DNA of 5,163 nucleotides from JADFMN01 sp964529975 (GCA_964529975.1 CAZGXW010000099.1:1-5163); one strand, 5' to 3'; numbered from the stretch's first letter, positions 1 through 5,116 are shown. Made by a program: numbers and translations. Notes: generated by a model not told the origin, from the letters alone.

Positions 1-485
1 GAAGCAGGCTCGAACCACGCAAGTTTTTCGTCGTACGCCATTACAACGACGCGCTTGCCATTACCAAACAAATCGACATACAAGGGACTCTCGTTCCCCG
101 CACTGCGCCAAATCAGATGCTCTTTCCAATGTTGCCTTTGGGGGGTGAGGGGATAACCGGGGTTCTCCCGCCACAAAGCCTTCTCGCCCGGCATCCCGAT
201 CACGATCTGGTCGATCCACCCGTCCTTGTTCACGTCCTCGAGCCAGTTGTGGAACGAGTCGCTCCAAGCCGACTTAGGCTCTACAAAAGCAAACGGAGCA
301 ATCTCGCGCTTTTCCCAAGTCGGCCCCCTGTACCACGCGCTCCCGGCGACAATGTCCAACTTCCCGTCTCGGTCGATGTCACCTACAGCGACGCCCTCGC
401 TCACGAACCGCGTGTCGATGACGGTCTTCTTAAATGCGACTTCCTGCGGCGAAACGATGATCGTCGCGACTACTATCGAGAGCAT
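1..485 (-). CDS. Exported FG-GAP/VCBS repeat protein (3' end beyond window)
   Basis: This reading frame is open from the ATG at 485 to base 1, giving 161 codons with no stop, so the C-terminus lies outside the window. Residues 2-12 are hydrophobic and followed by a short polar stretch, consistent with an export signal. Three FG-GAP/VCBS-like blades are visible: GDIDRDGKLDIVAGS (35-49, with D36/D38/D40 as a calcium-loop DxDxDG), EDVNKDGWIDQIVIG (83-97, with D84/N86/D88), and VDLFGNGKRVVVMAY (137-151). The text WREN-PG...HW..H...NESP matches a secreted VCBS family common in Planctomycetota. Such proteins fold as calcium-stabilised beta-propellers outside the cytoplasm; the ligand is unknown. 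The start is 10 bases after the preceding lipoprotein gene's stop. No Shine-Dalgarno precedes it, but TAGAAT lies 7 bases upstream. A TTG at 506 would add seven residues including basic ones, giving a more conventional signal peptide, and cannot be excluded. Confidence 0.85.
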   Translation of the reverse strand, partial: MLSIVVATIIVSPQEVAFKKTVIDTRFVSEGVAVGDIDRDGKLDIVAGSAWYRGPTWEKREIAPFAFVEPKSAWSDSFHNWLEDVNKDGWIDQIVIGMPGEKALWRENPGYPLTPQRQHWKEHLIWRSAGNESPLYVDLFGNGKRVVVMAYDEKLAWFEPA

Positions 486-492
486 CGAGAGG

Positions 493-498
493 ATTCTA
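493..498 (-). promoter_or_regulatory. Candidate -10 box for a leaderless FG-GAP transcript
   Basis: On the minus strand TAGAAT (498 down to 493) differs from the TATAAT consensus at one base and lies 7 bases before the ATG at 485, so transcription would begin at or next to the start codon. It overlaps the TAG stop of the upstream lipoprotein gene. A perfect TTGACA lies at 525-520, but the 21-base spacer is longer than the usual 16-18, so it may not be the working -35. Readthrough from the upstream genes remains possible. Confidence 0.4.
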
Positions 499-942
499 TC
501 TCGCAACCCTTCGAGCGAGTGTCAAAGTTCCGATCACGCCACCCGAAGTTTCAGTCCGGACTCTGAACTCCCATGGCTGCGTTTGCCCTAGTTCGCGGCT
601 AGCGTAGAGCAGGACTGCCTGTCCTCCACTAGGAGTGAACCGCAGCACCATCAGCGTCGCATCTTCGCCGCACGAGTCGAGCCAGTCGTACACATTGCTG
701 ACTTCCTCGATGTTGACCGTCTCGCCACCTCGCGTGGCCGTCCCAGAAACGTAGCCCAAATCGCTGACAACCAGATCGAACGTTGTGTCCTGAGAAGGGT
801 CGCTCGCGTGTTCAAATCCCCCGTCGTACCAGCCCTCATACGCGAAGTTGGACGTGCCCCATGACGTGCCCCCACATGGCTCGATCCCGCCACATCCGAC
901 AATGGTCGCGAGTGCGACCAGTAGCCAGATAACCCTTCCCAC
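496..942 (-). CDS. Small secreted lipoprotein, beta-rich, unknown function
   Basis: A 148-residue protein with a lipoprotein signal: a short N-region (MGR), hydrophobic residues 4-15 and a lipobox-like IVG-C ending at Cys17, the predicted lipidation site. The mature part is rich in Gly, Thr and Ser and alternates polar and hydrophobic residues (for example 55-70 and 97-114), which suggests an all-beta sandwich or barrel. Cys23 and Cys91 could form a disulfide in the periplasm. I do not recognise a named family. The start is GTG at 942, 36 bases after the stop of the di-heme cytochrome gene and in the same frame; an in-frame TGA (that stop) blocks any longer version. No convincing Shine-Dalgarno is present, so translation may depend on coupling to the gene before it. 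Its position between a heme enzyme and a VCBS protein suggests a shared envelope role, perhaps as partner or substrate; that is inference only. Confidence 0.8.
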   Translation of the reverse strand: MGRVIWLLVALATIVGCGGIEPCGGTSWGTSNFAYEGWYDGGFEHASDPSQDTTFDLVVSDLGYVSGTATRGGETVNIEEVSNVYDWLDSCGEDATLMVLRFTPSGGQAVLLYASRELGQTQPWEFRVRTETSGGVIGTLTLARRVAR

Positions 943-978
943 GCACGATGGACGCGCCCAGCATCCACCAACGTTTGG

Positions 979-2103
979 TCACTTAGCGAACGGGTCGGAA
1001 AAACGAGGGTCGGATAGCAGTTCGTGGTCGGTCAGCGCCTCGAGGAACGCAACGAGCGCTGCCTTCTCTTCCTCAGTCATTCCCAGTCGTGCCGCACCGC
1101 CGCGCGACCGCAACAACGGATCGAGCACTGGGTTCGCAACGATTCCCGAATTGTAATGTTCCACCACCTCGCGCAACGTCTTGAAACGACCATCGTGCAT
1201 GAAGTGCGCCCGCGCGCCCGCGTTCCGCAAGGAAGGAGACTTGAATCGACCGCCCTTTCCTGGGTCAAGCGTGCGATCCGCGTCGAGGCCGTTGTTTCGC
1301 GCACCGTCGCTCGCTTGTACGTTGCCTCGATGGCAGTTCGCACAAGTCGCCGTTCCAAGACGGCCAGTCCGCAAGAAGCCCTGCGGATCGCGAGGCGTAG
1401 TCTGACCAAAGAACAGGCTGTGCCCTAGCCGCTCCTGTTCTGTCAGCACGTTTTCAAGTCCGTCCGTGAGCGCTCGGTCGAACTTCGAACGGTGTGAAAT
1501 GATCGATCGCACAAACTGCGCGAGCGCCCTGGAAATCCTGTCCGTGTCCACGTTGGGCGAACCAAACGCCTTTTCGAAAAGCGGCGGATAGAAACTCGTC
1601 TTCTGCAGTTTCGGCACGAGTTCTTCGAGGCTGATCCCCATCTCGATGGGATCCTCGATAGGCATCAGCACCTGCCTTTCCAGCGATGGAGCGCGCTCGT
1701 CCCAAAACATTGCCCTCGGTTCGTGATAGCGCACGTTCACCAGCGGCATTGAAGTCCGCGTGGTCTTCTTCCCCTCGAACCCGGTGCTGAACCGCTCGGG
1801 GTCGGTGAACGCGTACTTCTGCACGTGGCACGATCCGCACGATACGGTGTCGTTCTTGCTCAGCCTCTTGTCGTAGAACAACACCCGCCCGAGCGTCGCG
1901 CCCGCGTCCGTGACCGGATTGTCGTACGGCGTGTTATCCATCCGCTTTGCGGCGTGATAGTCCTGGTTGCTGAAGTGCGGCGGGAGCGCAGGGTTCGCGT
2001 AGTTGTACGGCTCTTTAGGCAGGTTCGGAACTGGACCTTCGCCACCAATGAGCGCAAAAGCCCACGGTGCGAACGACAGAGCCACGATCGCCACCTTGCG
2101 CAT
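979..2103 (-). CDS. Di-heme c-type cytochrome, MauG / cytochrome-c-peroxidase family
   Basis: A 374-residue exported protein with a signal peptide at about 1-17 (basic MRK, then a hydrophobic core) and two heme c sites, CGSCH (89-93) and CANCH (254-258). Family active-site residues are in place: FWDERA with Trp134 (inter-heme Trp), Gln144 and Glu154, with the same 10- and 20-residue spacing as Trp94, Gln104 and Glu114 of Pseudomonas cytochrome c peroxidase. The C-terminal block has SLRNAG (291-296), HDGRF (303-307) and VVEHYNSG (313-320). Tyr317 aligns with the Met275 heme ligand of the Pseudomonas enzyme and so resembles the Tyr ligand of MauG and BthA. Family members reduce hydrogen peroxide or oxidise protein residues in the periplasm. 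Length is slightly above the roughly 320-350 of classic enzymes, with extra sequence before heme 1. It is first in a tight three-gene cluster. No clear Shine-Dalgarno; TACACT lies 6 bases before the ATG. The true substrate cannot be read from sequence. Confidence 0.95.
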   Translation of the reverse strand: MRKVAIVALSFAPWAFALIGGEGPVPNLPKEPYNYANPALPPHFSNQDYHAAKRMDNTPYDNPVTDAGATLGRVLFYDKRLSKNDTVSCGSCHVQKYAFTDPERFSTGFEGKKTTRTSMPLVNVRYHEPRAMFWDERAPSLERQVLMPIEDPIEMGISLEELVPKLQKTSFYPPLFEKAFGSPNVDTDRISRALAQFVRSIISHRSKFDRALTDGLENVLTEQERLGHSLFFGQTTPRDPQGFLRTGRLGTATCANCHRGNVQASDGARNNGLDADRTLDPGKGGRFKSPSLRNAGARAHFMHDGRFKTLREVVEHYNSGIVANPVLDPLLRSRGGAARLGMTEEEKAALVAFLEALTDHELLSDPRFSDPFAK

Positions 2104-2109
2104 GCTTGG

Positions 2110-2115
2110 AGTGTA
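2110..2115 (-). promoter_or_regulatory. Candidate -10 box for a leaderless cytochrome transcript
   Basis: TACACT on the minus strand (2115 down to 2110) sits 6 bases before the ATG at 2103, and no ribosome binding site is present. The arrangement fits a TANNNT-type -10 with transcription beginning at the start codon. No good -35 hexamer is seen at 16-18 bases; TTGATG is present, but only 13 bases upstream. Confidence 0.35.
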
Positions 2116-2149
2116 TCCCGATGCATGCCATCAAGGGCTGAGAAGCAGC

Positions 2150-2174
2150 GGGCCGGGCTCATGGAGCCCGGCCC
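2150..2174 (-). terminator. Strong GC hairpin after the PEP-CTERM gene, probable terminator
   Basis: A perfect 11-base-pair inverted repeat (GGGCCGGGCTC against GAGCCCGGCCC) flanks a 3-base loop, 20 bases beyond the TAA of the PEP-CTERM gene. A smaller 5-bp hairpin (CACTC/GAGTG, 2180-2192) lies just before it. On the minus strand the stem is followed by GCTGCTTCTC rather than a clean T-run, so this is an atypical intrinsic terminator, or it may instead stabilise the 3' end of the mRNA. It separates the PEP-CTERM transcript from the cytochrome gene, which begins 46 bases further on. Confidence 0.6.
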
Positions 2175-2194
2175 TCTCTCACTCGAGGAGTGGC

Positions 2195-2821
2195 TTACTT
2201 GCGCCGTCGGCGGAGCAAGGCTAGCGCACCGAGACCGAGTGCGGCGAAGGTCGCCGGCTCTGGCACGGCCTGCGCGTTGATCTCGTACGTGTTCAAGATC
2301 GTCGAGTTCGTGTACGTCGTCCCGCCGTTCGAAGAGAACAGCGAAGACGTGTGCGTCGCACCGGGTCCGGTCGGTGTCACCGCTGGGCTGCTCGCCTTCC
2401 AGTTAAGGCCGCTCAGAGACGAGCCGGGCGTGCCTTCCAAGTGCAGGTAGTACAGCGTGTTCGCCTGCAACAGGAAGTTCGAAGAAGTGAATGTGTAGTT
2501 GTTGATCGCGCCGGTGACGTATCCTCCGGGGGCGGTCAGCGTCTCGAGGATCGGGCCGGGAACCAGCGGCCCCGAGCCCTGTCCGCGCAACGTCAGGATC
2601 GGCGCGTTGTTCGTCCACGTCGCGGTGAACTCCAACCGCAGGGTGACGCTCTGCATGTTGTACGCCGTCGCGCCCATCGTAAAGCCGAGCGCCTTCCATC
2701 GCAGGTTGTCGACGTCGGCGGCTTGCGTGCCGTCGTTCGTCTGCGGATAGTTGCCGATGATGACGATCGCGTGCGCCATCGAAACGGACATCGCGAAAGC
2801 GAGTACTGCCAGAAACCTCAT
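2195..2821 (-). CDS. Secreted PEP-CTERM sorting-domain protein
   Basis: A 208-residue protein with a clear signal peptide (MRFLAVLAFAMSVSMAHA, cut predicted after Ala18) and a C-terminal PEP-CTERM anchor at 186-208: VPEP, then the hydrophobic FAALGLGALALL, then RRRRK. In known systems this tail is recognised by an exosortase in the inner membrane, which removes it while exporting the protein to the surface or extracellular matrix. The middle (about 20-185) is rich in Thr, Ser, Asn and Gly, with beta-type segments such as SVTLRLEF and NTLYYLHLEG. It resembles 'choice-of-anchor' ectodomains, most like type R, but that subtype is uncertain. The ATG at 2821 is chosen because AGGAGAAGG lies just upstream with ideal spacing; the same frame stays open to 3295, but that extension overlaps the next gene and lacks secretory features. 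It has its own promoter and terminator-like hairpin, so it is probably monocistronic. No exosortase gene is visible here. Confidence 0.93.
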   Translation of the reverse strand: MRFLAVLAFAMSVSMAHAIVIIGNYPQTNDGTQAADVDNLRWKALGFTMGATAYNMQSVTLRLEFTATWTNNAPILTLRGQGSGPLVPGPILETLTAPGGYVTGAINNYTFTSSNFLLQANTLYYLHLEGTPGSSLSGLNWKASSPAVTPTGPGATHTSSLFSSNGGTTYTNSTILNTYEINAQAVPEPATFAALGLGALALLRRRRK

Positions 2822-2826
2822 GGTCC

Positions 2827-2835
2827 TTCTCCTGC
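2827..2835 (-). promoter_or_regulatory. Strong ribosome binding site fixing the PEP-CTERM start
   Basis: AGGAGAAGG on the minus strand places GGAG 7 bases before the ATG at 2821. It is the clearest Shine-Dalgarno in the window and decides the start of the PEP-CTERM gene. Confidence 0.8.
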
Positions 2836-2864
2836 CAGCCCGCAACCGGGCCGCACGAACCATT

Positions 2865-2892
2865 AGATTACTCCCACTACGGTGAATCTCAA
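2865..2892 (-). promoter_or_regulatory. Sigma-70-type promoter of the PEP-CTERM gene
   Basis: On the minus strand TTGAGA (2892 down to 2887, five of six matching TTGACA) is separated by 16 bases from TAATCT (2870 down to 2865). Transcription would start near 2858, giving a leader of about 37 bases. That leader contains a small hairpin (GCCCG/CGGGC, 2838-2851) followed by the Shine-Dalgarno. The promoter lies 34 bases past the stop of the upstream ABM-like gene, so the PEP-CTERM gene can be expressed independently. Confidence 0.5.
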
Positions 2893-2925
2893 CCCAGTAT
2901 TTCTGCGAGCCCGATTGAACCTTGC

Positions 2926-3483
2926 TCAATCCATCTTCATCCGCCGCAGACCAGGCACCTTCAACGAGTCCGGCCCGAACCCGCCGCCAAAAGTGACCCC
3001 GCCCGGCACCGGCGTGTAGATCTCGATCGCGATCTGCGAGATCGCCAACTGCGAGCCCTGGACCGCAGGCTTGTCGCTCGGCGTCACGCTCGCGACCACA
3101 AGTAGCGGCGACTTCTCGTCCTTGTATCCCGCGAGCGCCTCGTGCGCTCCGGGCATGGTCGGGAAAAATTTCTTCATCGCGCCCTGGTGCATCGGCGACT
3201 TGTACCAAGCGTTCACCGCGGCCTTGTTCTCGAACCACGCGAATATCGTGAGCGTCTTGCCGTTGTTGAACGCGGACGTCTTTACGTCTATGCACCCCGG
3301 CGTCGCCTTCAACCCACCGACGAGGTCGGGAAAGTCTCCGACGGACTGTTGTTGCCTTGCGCTGTTCCCTCCCCCTTGGGGGAGGGTCAGGGTGGGGGTC
3401 TCCCCGCCAGCGTCTCTCATCGAACCGACTCCGATTCCCAACACGAATGCGGCCGCGGCCGCTCCCAACATCTTGTGTTGCAT
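2926..3483 (-). CDS. Exported protein with ABM-like alpha/beta-barrel segment
   Basis: A 185-residue protein. Residues 5-21 form a hydrophobic signal or anchor segment rich in Ala and Gly. Residues about 50-110 (PGCIDVKTSAF..GKTLTIFAWFENKAAVNAWYKSPMHQGAM) look like the dimeric alpha/beta-barrel fold of antibiotic-biosynthesis-monooxygenase (ABM, Pfam PF03992) proteins: a strand, then the W-F-E/AVNAW helix and the SPMHQ segment. Many such proteins have no proven enzymatic role, so I do not assign one. The C-terminal 75 residues hold a further strand (LLVVASV) and a Gly/Pro-rich tail ending in RRMKMD. Residues 29-39 (TPTLTLPQGGG) are encoded by a palindromic GC repeat that looks inserted between signal and domain. 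The ATG at 3483 has no recognisable Shine-Dalgarno; Met5 is an alternative. It follows the small membrane-protein gene by 47 bases, so cotranscription is likely. Confidence 0.8.
   Translation of the reverse strand: MQHKMLGAAAAAFVLGIGVGSMRDAGGETPTLTLPQGGGNSARQQQSVGDFPDLVGGLKATPGCIDVKTSAFNNGKTLTIFAWFENKAAVNAWYKSPMHQGAMKKFFPTMPGAHEALAGYKDEKSPLLVVASVTPSDKPAVQGSQLAISQIAIEIYTPVPGGVTFGGGFGPDSLKVPGLRRMKMD
3365..3399. repeat. Palindromic GC repeat inside the ABM-like gene
   Basis: Positions 3367-3386 form a 9-bp perfect inverted repeat (CCCTCCCCC, a TT centre, GGGGGAGGG), followed by AGGGTGGGGGT up to 3399. The pattern resembles dispersed palindromic repeats of the CCCTC...GAGGG...AGGGTG kind that occur in many copies in GC-rich bacterial genomes, usually between genes. 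Here it is read in frame as residues 29-39 of the exported protein, in the linker between signal and folded part, where an insertion would be tolerated. Whether it is multicopy in this genome cannot be seen from one window. Confidence 0.6.
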
Positions 3484-3530
3484 GAAGTGGGTACGGCGCG
3501 CTCCCTGCGCCCGTTTCGCCGTCCCGCTCC

Positions 3531-3770
3531 CTACTCTTTCTCTTTCGTCTTACCGGACAGGAACATAATGCCGATGAGCCAGAGGATCACTCCGGGTATC
3601 AGGATCTGAGCCCCGAGATTGGCCGAGAAGGCGTCGGCCAAGTTCGCGTGCTTGGGGCTGTTGCCCGCATTGTAGATCGCGACCGCGACGATCACGCTTC
3701 CCGTGTAAACCGCCGCGCCCAACAAGACGATCGCTCCTGCTAGCCTCATGGTTCTCCTGACTCGGAGCAT
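3531..3770 (-). CDS. Small two-helix membrane protein, unknown function
   Basis: From the ATG at 3770 this encodes 79 residues. Two hydrophobic segments are predicted, about residues 10-33 (LAGAIVLLGAAVYTGSVIVA) and 53-71 (AQILIPGVILWLIGIMFL). The linker of about 20 polar residues contains NSPKHANLADAFSANLG, and the tail is charged (GKTKEKE). The basic N-terminus (RVRR) and lysine-rich tail suggest both ends face the cytoplasm. No family is recognised. The start is uncertain: the ATG at 3770 has GGAG 6 bases upstream; the ATG at 3749 (72 residues) has AGGAGA very close, at 3 bases; a GTG at 3797 has no site. It is divergent from the CPBP protease gene and first in line before the ABM-like gene, with which it may form an operon. 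Confidence 0.7.
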   Translation of the reverse strand: MLRVRRTMRLAGAIVLLGAAVYTGSVIVAVAIYNAGNSPKHANLADAFSANLGAQILIPGVILWLIGIMFLSGKTKEKE

Positions 3771-3810
3771 ACACTGCTCCACTCCTCCCTCCCACACAAA
3801 TCAATCCAGT

Positions 3811-3838
3811 TTCACCCCCGCGGCACCTGCGATAACAT
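3811..3838 (+). promoter_or_regulatory. Candidate promoter of the CPBP protease gene, leaderless type
   Basis: TTCACC (3811-3816, four of six matching TTGACA) and TAACAT (3833-3838) are separated by 16 bases. The -10-like hexamer ends 7 bases before the ATG at 3846, and there is no Shine-Dalgarno, so transcription would begin at about the start codon. This is the same arrangement as before the two leftward genes starting at 485 and 2103. Confidence 0.45.
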
Positions 3839-3845
3839 CGAAACA

Positions 3846-4667
3846 ATGAAGGCGTTCGTCGAACGCAACCGGGCATGCGTCTACTTCGCGCTGACGTTCG
3901 CGATCTCGTGGACCACGGTGTTCCTCGCTGTGGGGCCGGGCGGCTTCCCCGGCACCGAAGAGGACTTTGCGCGCCTCATCACCCCCGTCGTCGCGGCGAT
4001 GCTGTTGGGCCCGAGCGTCGCGGGAATCCTCGTCGCCGTGCTGAGCAGCCAATGGATCGATTACAAAGAACGACTAAAGTCGTTCCGCGTGTCCGCCAAC
4101 TGGTACGCGTACGCGCTTCTGATCGCACCGCTATCGATCGTCAGCGTCTTGCTCCTTCTTTCGCAAACTTCGGACGTGTACCGGCCCGGAGTGGCGACGG
4201 CGAGCGACCCGATCATGCACACGCTCATCGGGCTGATGACGGGAGTCGCGGCAGGATTCTTCGAAGAACTCGGCTGGACCGGCGTCGCGATCCCCGCGTT
4301 GCGCAAGAAGTTCTCGTGGATCGCGACCGGCCTGATCGTCGGGTTCTTCTGGGGCGCGTGGCACATCCTGGCGACGTGGTGGGGGAGCACGCCGACCGTC
4401 GGCGACGTGCCGATGGGAATCTATCTCATCGTGATGGACTTCGCGTTCCTGGTCCCCTATCGCATCCTGATGGTGCGGATGTACGACCGCACGCCGAGCA
4501 TCCCTCTCGCGATGCTGATGCACTTCGCTCTGACGGCCAGCGTCCGCGTGTTCGACCCGATCGGCATCCAAGGCAACGCGATCCTCATCTACACGCTCTC
4601 GCACAGCGCGCTGATGTGGGTCGTGATCGCCGTCATCGCGCTGAGGGACCGCAAGGCAAGGGCGTGA
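3846..4667 (+). CDS. CPBP-family (CAAX-protease-like) intramembrane metalloprotease
   Basis: A 273-residue membrane protein with about seven or eight hydrophobic segments (around 10-30, 44-66, 87-105, 125-140, 158-176, 190-210, 219-233 and 245-265). The family's catalytic motifs are present: the glutamate pair in FFEELGW (Glu140, Glu141), FFWGAWH (His173) and LMHF (His226). These are the metal- and water-binding residues of the Rce1/CPBP (Abi, PF02517) family, which cleaves within or next to membranes. One departure is that the usual Arg of the EExxxR pattern is Thr145. Bacterial members process peptides such as bacteriocins or confer self-immunity, and many have no known substrate; no prenylation should be assumed. 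The ATG at 3846 is the only start fitting the first helix and lacks a Shine-Dalgarno. Codons 3-7 contain a near-perfect palindrome (3852-3866). The next membrane-protein gene begins 13 bases after the stop. Confidence 0.93.
   Translation: MKAFVERNRACVYFALTFAISWTTVFLAVGPGGFPGTEEDFARLITPVVAAMLLGPSVAGILVAVLSSQWIDYKERLKSFRVSANWYAYALLIAPLSIVSVLLLLSQTSDVYRPGVATASDPIMHTLIGLMTGVAAGFFEELGWTGVAIPALRKKFSWIATGLIVGFFWGAWHILATWWGSTPTVGDVPMGIYLIVMDFAFLVPYRILMVRMYDRTPSIPLAMLMHFALTASVRVFDPIGIQGNAILIYTLSHSALMWVVIAVIALRDRKARA
3852..3866. repeat. 15-base palindrome at the start of the CPBP gene
   Basis: GCGTTCG and CGAACGC flank a single central T, forming a perfect 7-bp-arm palindrome at bases 7-21 of the coding sequence. 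In a leaderless mRNA this would lie just downstream of the transcription start. It could act as an operator or simply reflect the codons for Ala-Phe-Val-Glu-Arg. There is no independent evidence for a regulator. Confidence 0.4.
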
Positions 4668-4669
4668 GC

Positions 4670-4703
4670 GGCCACGGCCCGTGCCACAATGGGCCGTGCG
4701 GCC
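4670..4703 (+). promoter_or_regulatory. Stem-loop spanning the CPBP/membrane-protein gene junction
   Basis: CACGGCCC (4673-4680) pairs perfectly with GGGCCGTG (4691-4698) around a 10-base loop. GGC/GCC can extend the base with a small bulge. The proposed GTG start (4681) of the next gene lies in the loop. No T-run follows, so it is more likely to influence translation of the downstream gene than to terminate transcription; weak termination of the CPBP transcript cannot be excluded. Confidence 0.4.
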
Positions 4704-5070
4704 AAGGTTCCTCTGGGTCGGCCTGAGCGCGGGGATGCTGTACGCCGCTGCGGCGGTCCCGGCTTGGTGGGAGCAGGATGCCAGCCCGAAACTGCTGGGC
4801 GGGTCGCTGTTGGCGGGCGCAATCGTCGCGCTTGCGCTCGCGGTATGGCGCGTGCGCGCTCCGCAGGCGTTCTTGTCTGCTTCGCTTGTGTTCGGCATCG
4901 CCGGGATCGCGTGCTTGCTCGTCCTCGGTTCGGGCAGCATTGACTATCCAGAGATGCCGCGCGTGATCGGAGCCGTCCTTTACCTCTCCGTCTCCGCGCT
5001 CGCCGCAGGAATAGGGTTTCTCTTGCGAGCCCTGCAGCGCGACCGGCACGGTCCATCGAACGATGCATGA
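4681..5070 (+). CDS. Four-helix integral membrane protein, unknown function
   Basis: A 129-residue protein with four clear hydrophobic segments, about 9-28, 38-56, 63-83 and 94-116. Short linkers separate them (WWEQDASPK; RVRAPQ; GSIDYPEMPR) and the tail is basic (RALQRDRHG). With an Arg-containing N-terminus (VRPRF), both ends are probably cytoplasmic. No catalytic motif or named family is seen. It begins 13 bases after the stop of the CPBP protease gene, so the two are probably cotranscribed. Start choice is weak: GTG at 4681 has no Shine-Dalgarno and lies in a hairpin loop; GTG at 4696 (MRPRFLW...) is equally plausible and gives a more typical first helix. The ATG at 4689 is in another frame. 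Codon use and hydrophobic pattern support this frame over the antisense frames. Confidence 0.7.
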   Translation: MPQWAVRPRFLWVGLSAGMLYAAAAVPAWWEQDASPKLLGGSLLAGAIVALALAVWRVRAPQAFLSASLVFGIAGIACLLVLGSGSIDYPEMPRVIGAVLYLSVSALAAGIGFLLRALQRDRHGPSNDA

Positions 5071-5116
5071 CGGGCGACGCCGCTCGACCTCTGAGCCGCA
5101 CACTTAGACTAACGGC
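5071..5116. other. Short intergenic spacer before the repeat region
   Basis: These 46 bases after the membrane-protein stop hold no recognisable gene, promoter or convincing hairpin. If the adjacent repeats are an IS end, the insertion boundary lies near its right edge. Confidence 0.5.

Noticed and set aside
128..165. Second copy of the palindromic GC repeat within the FG-GAP gene (NPGYPLTPQ region)
   Set aside because: Only short G-runs match, there is no inverted repeat, and family members have similar residues there, so shared composition explains it.
117..591. Plus-strand open frames opposite the FG-GAP gene
   Set aside because: The minus frame carries FG-GAP blades and a signal segment; the plus frames give low-complexity, unpatterned proteins and are antisense shadows.
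967..979. Hairpin ACCAA/TTGGT at the cytochrome stop as a terminator
   Set aside because: The stem is only 5 bp and AT-containing, with no T-run, and it lies inside a closely spaced gene cluster.
2101..2149. TTGATG as the -35 of the cytochrome promoter
   Set aside because: It is only 13 bases from TACACT, too short for a standard sigma-70 spacer.
2822..3295. In-frame upstream extension of the PEP-CTERM gene to 3295
   Set aside because: It overlaps the ABM-like gene on the same strand, has no family features, and the ATG at 2821 has an ideal Shine-Dalgarno and signal peptide.
3495..3511. Hairpin GGCGC/GCGCC between the small membrane-protein and ABM-like genes
   Set aside because: A 5-bp stem with a 7-base loop is expected often by chance in such GC-rich sequence.
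4131..4940. Long minus-strand open frame opposite the CPBP and membrane-protein genes
   Set aside because: Its product is Arg/Asp/His-rich with no domain, as expected from GC-rich antisense; the plus strand has clear membrane helices and CPBP motifs.
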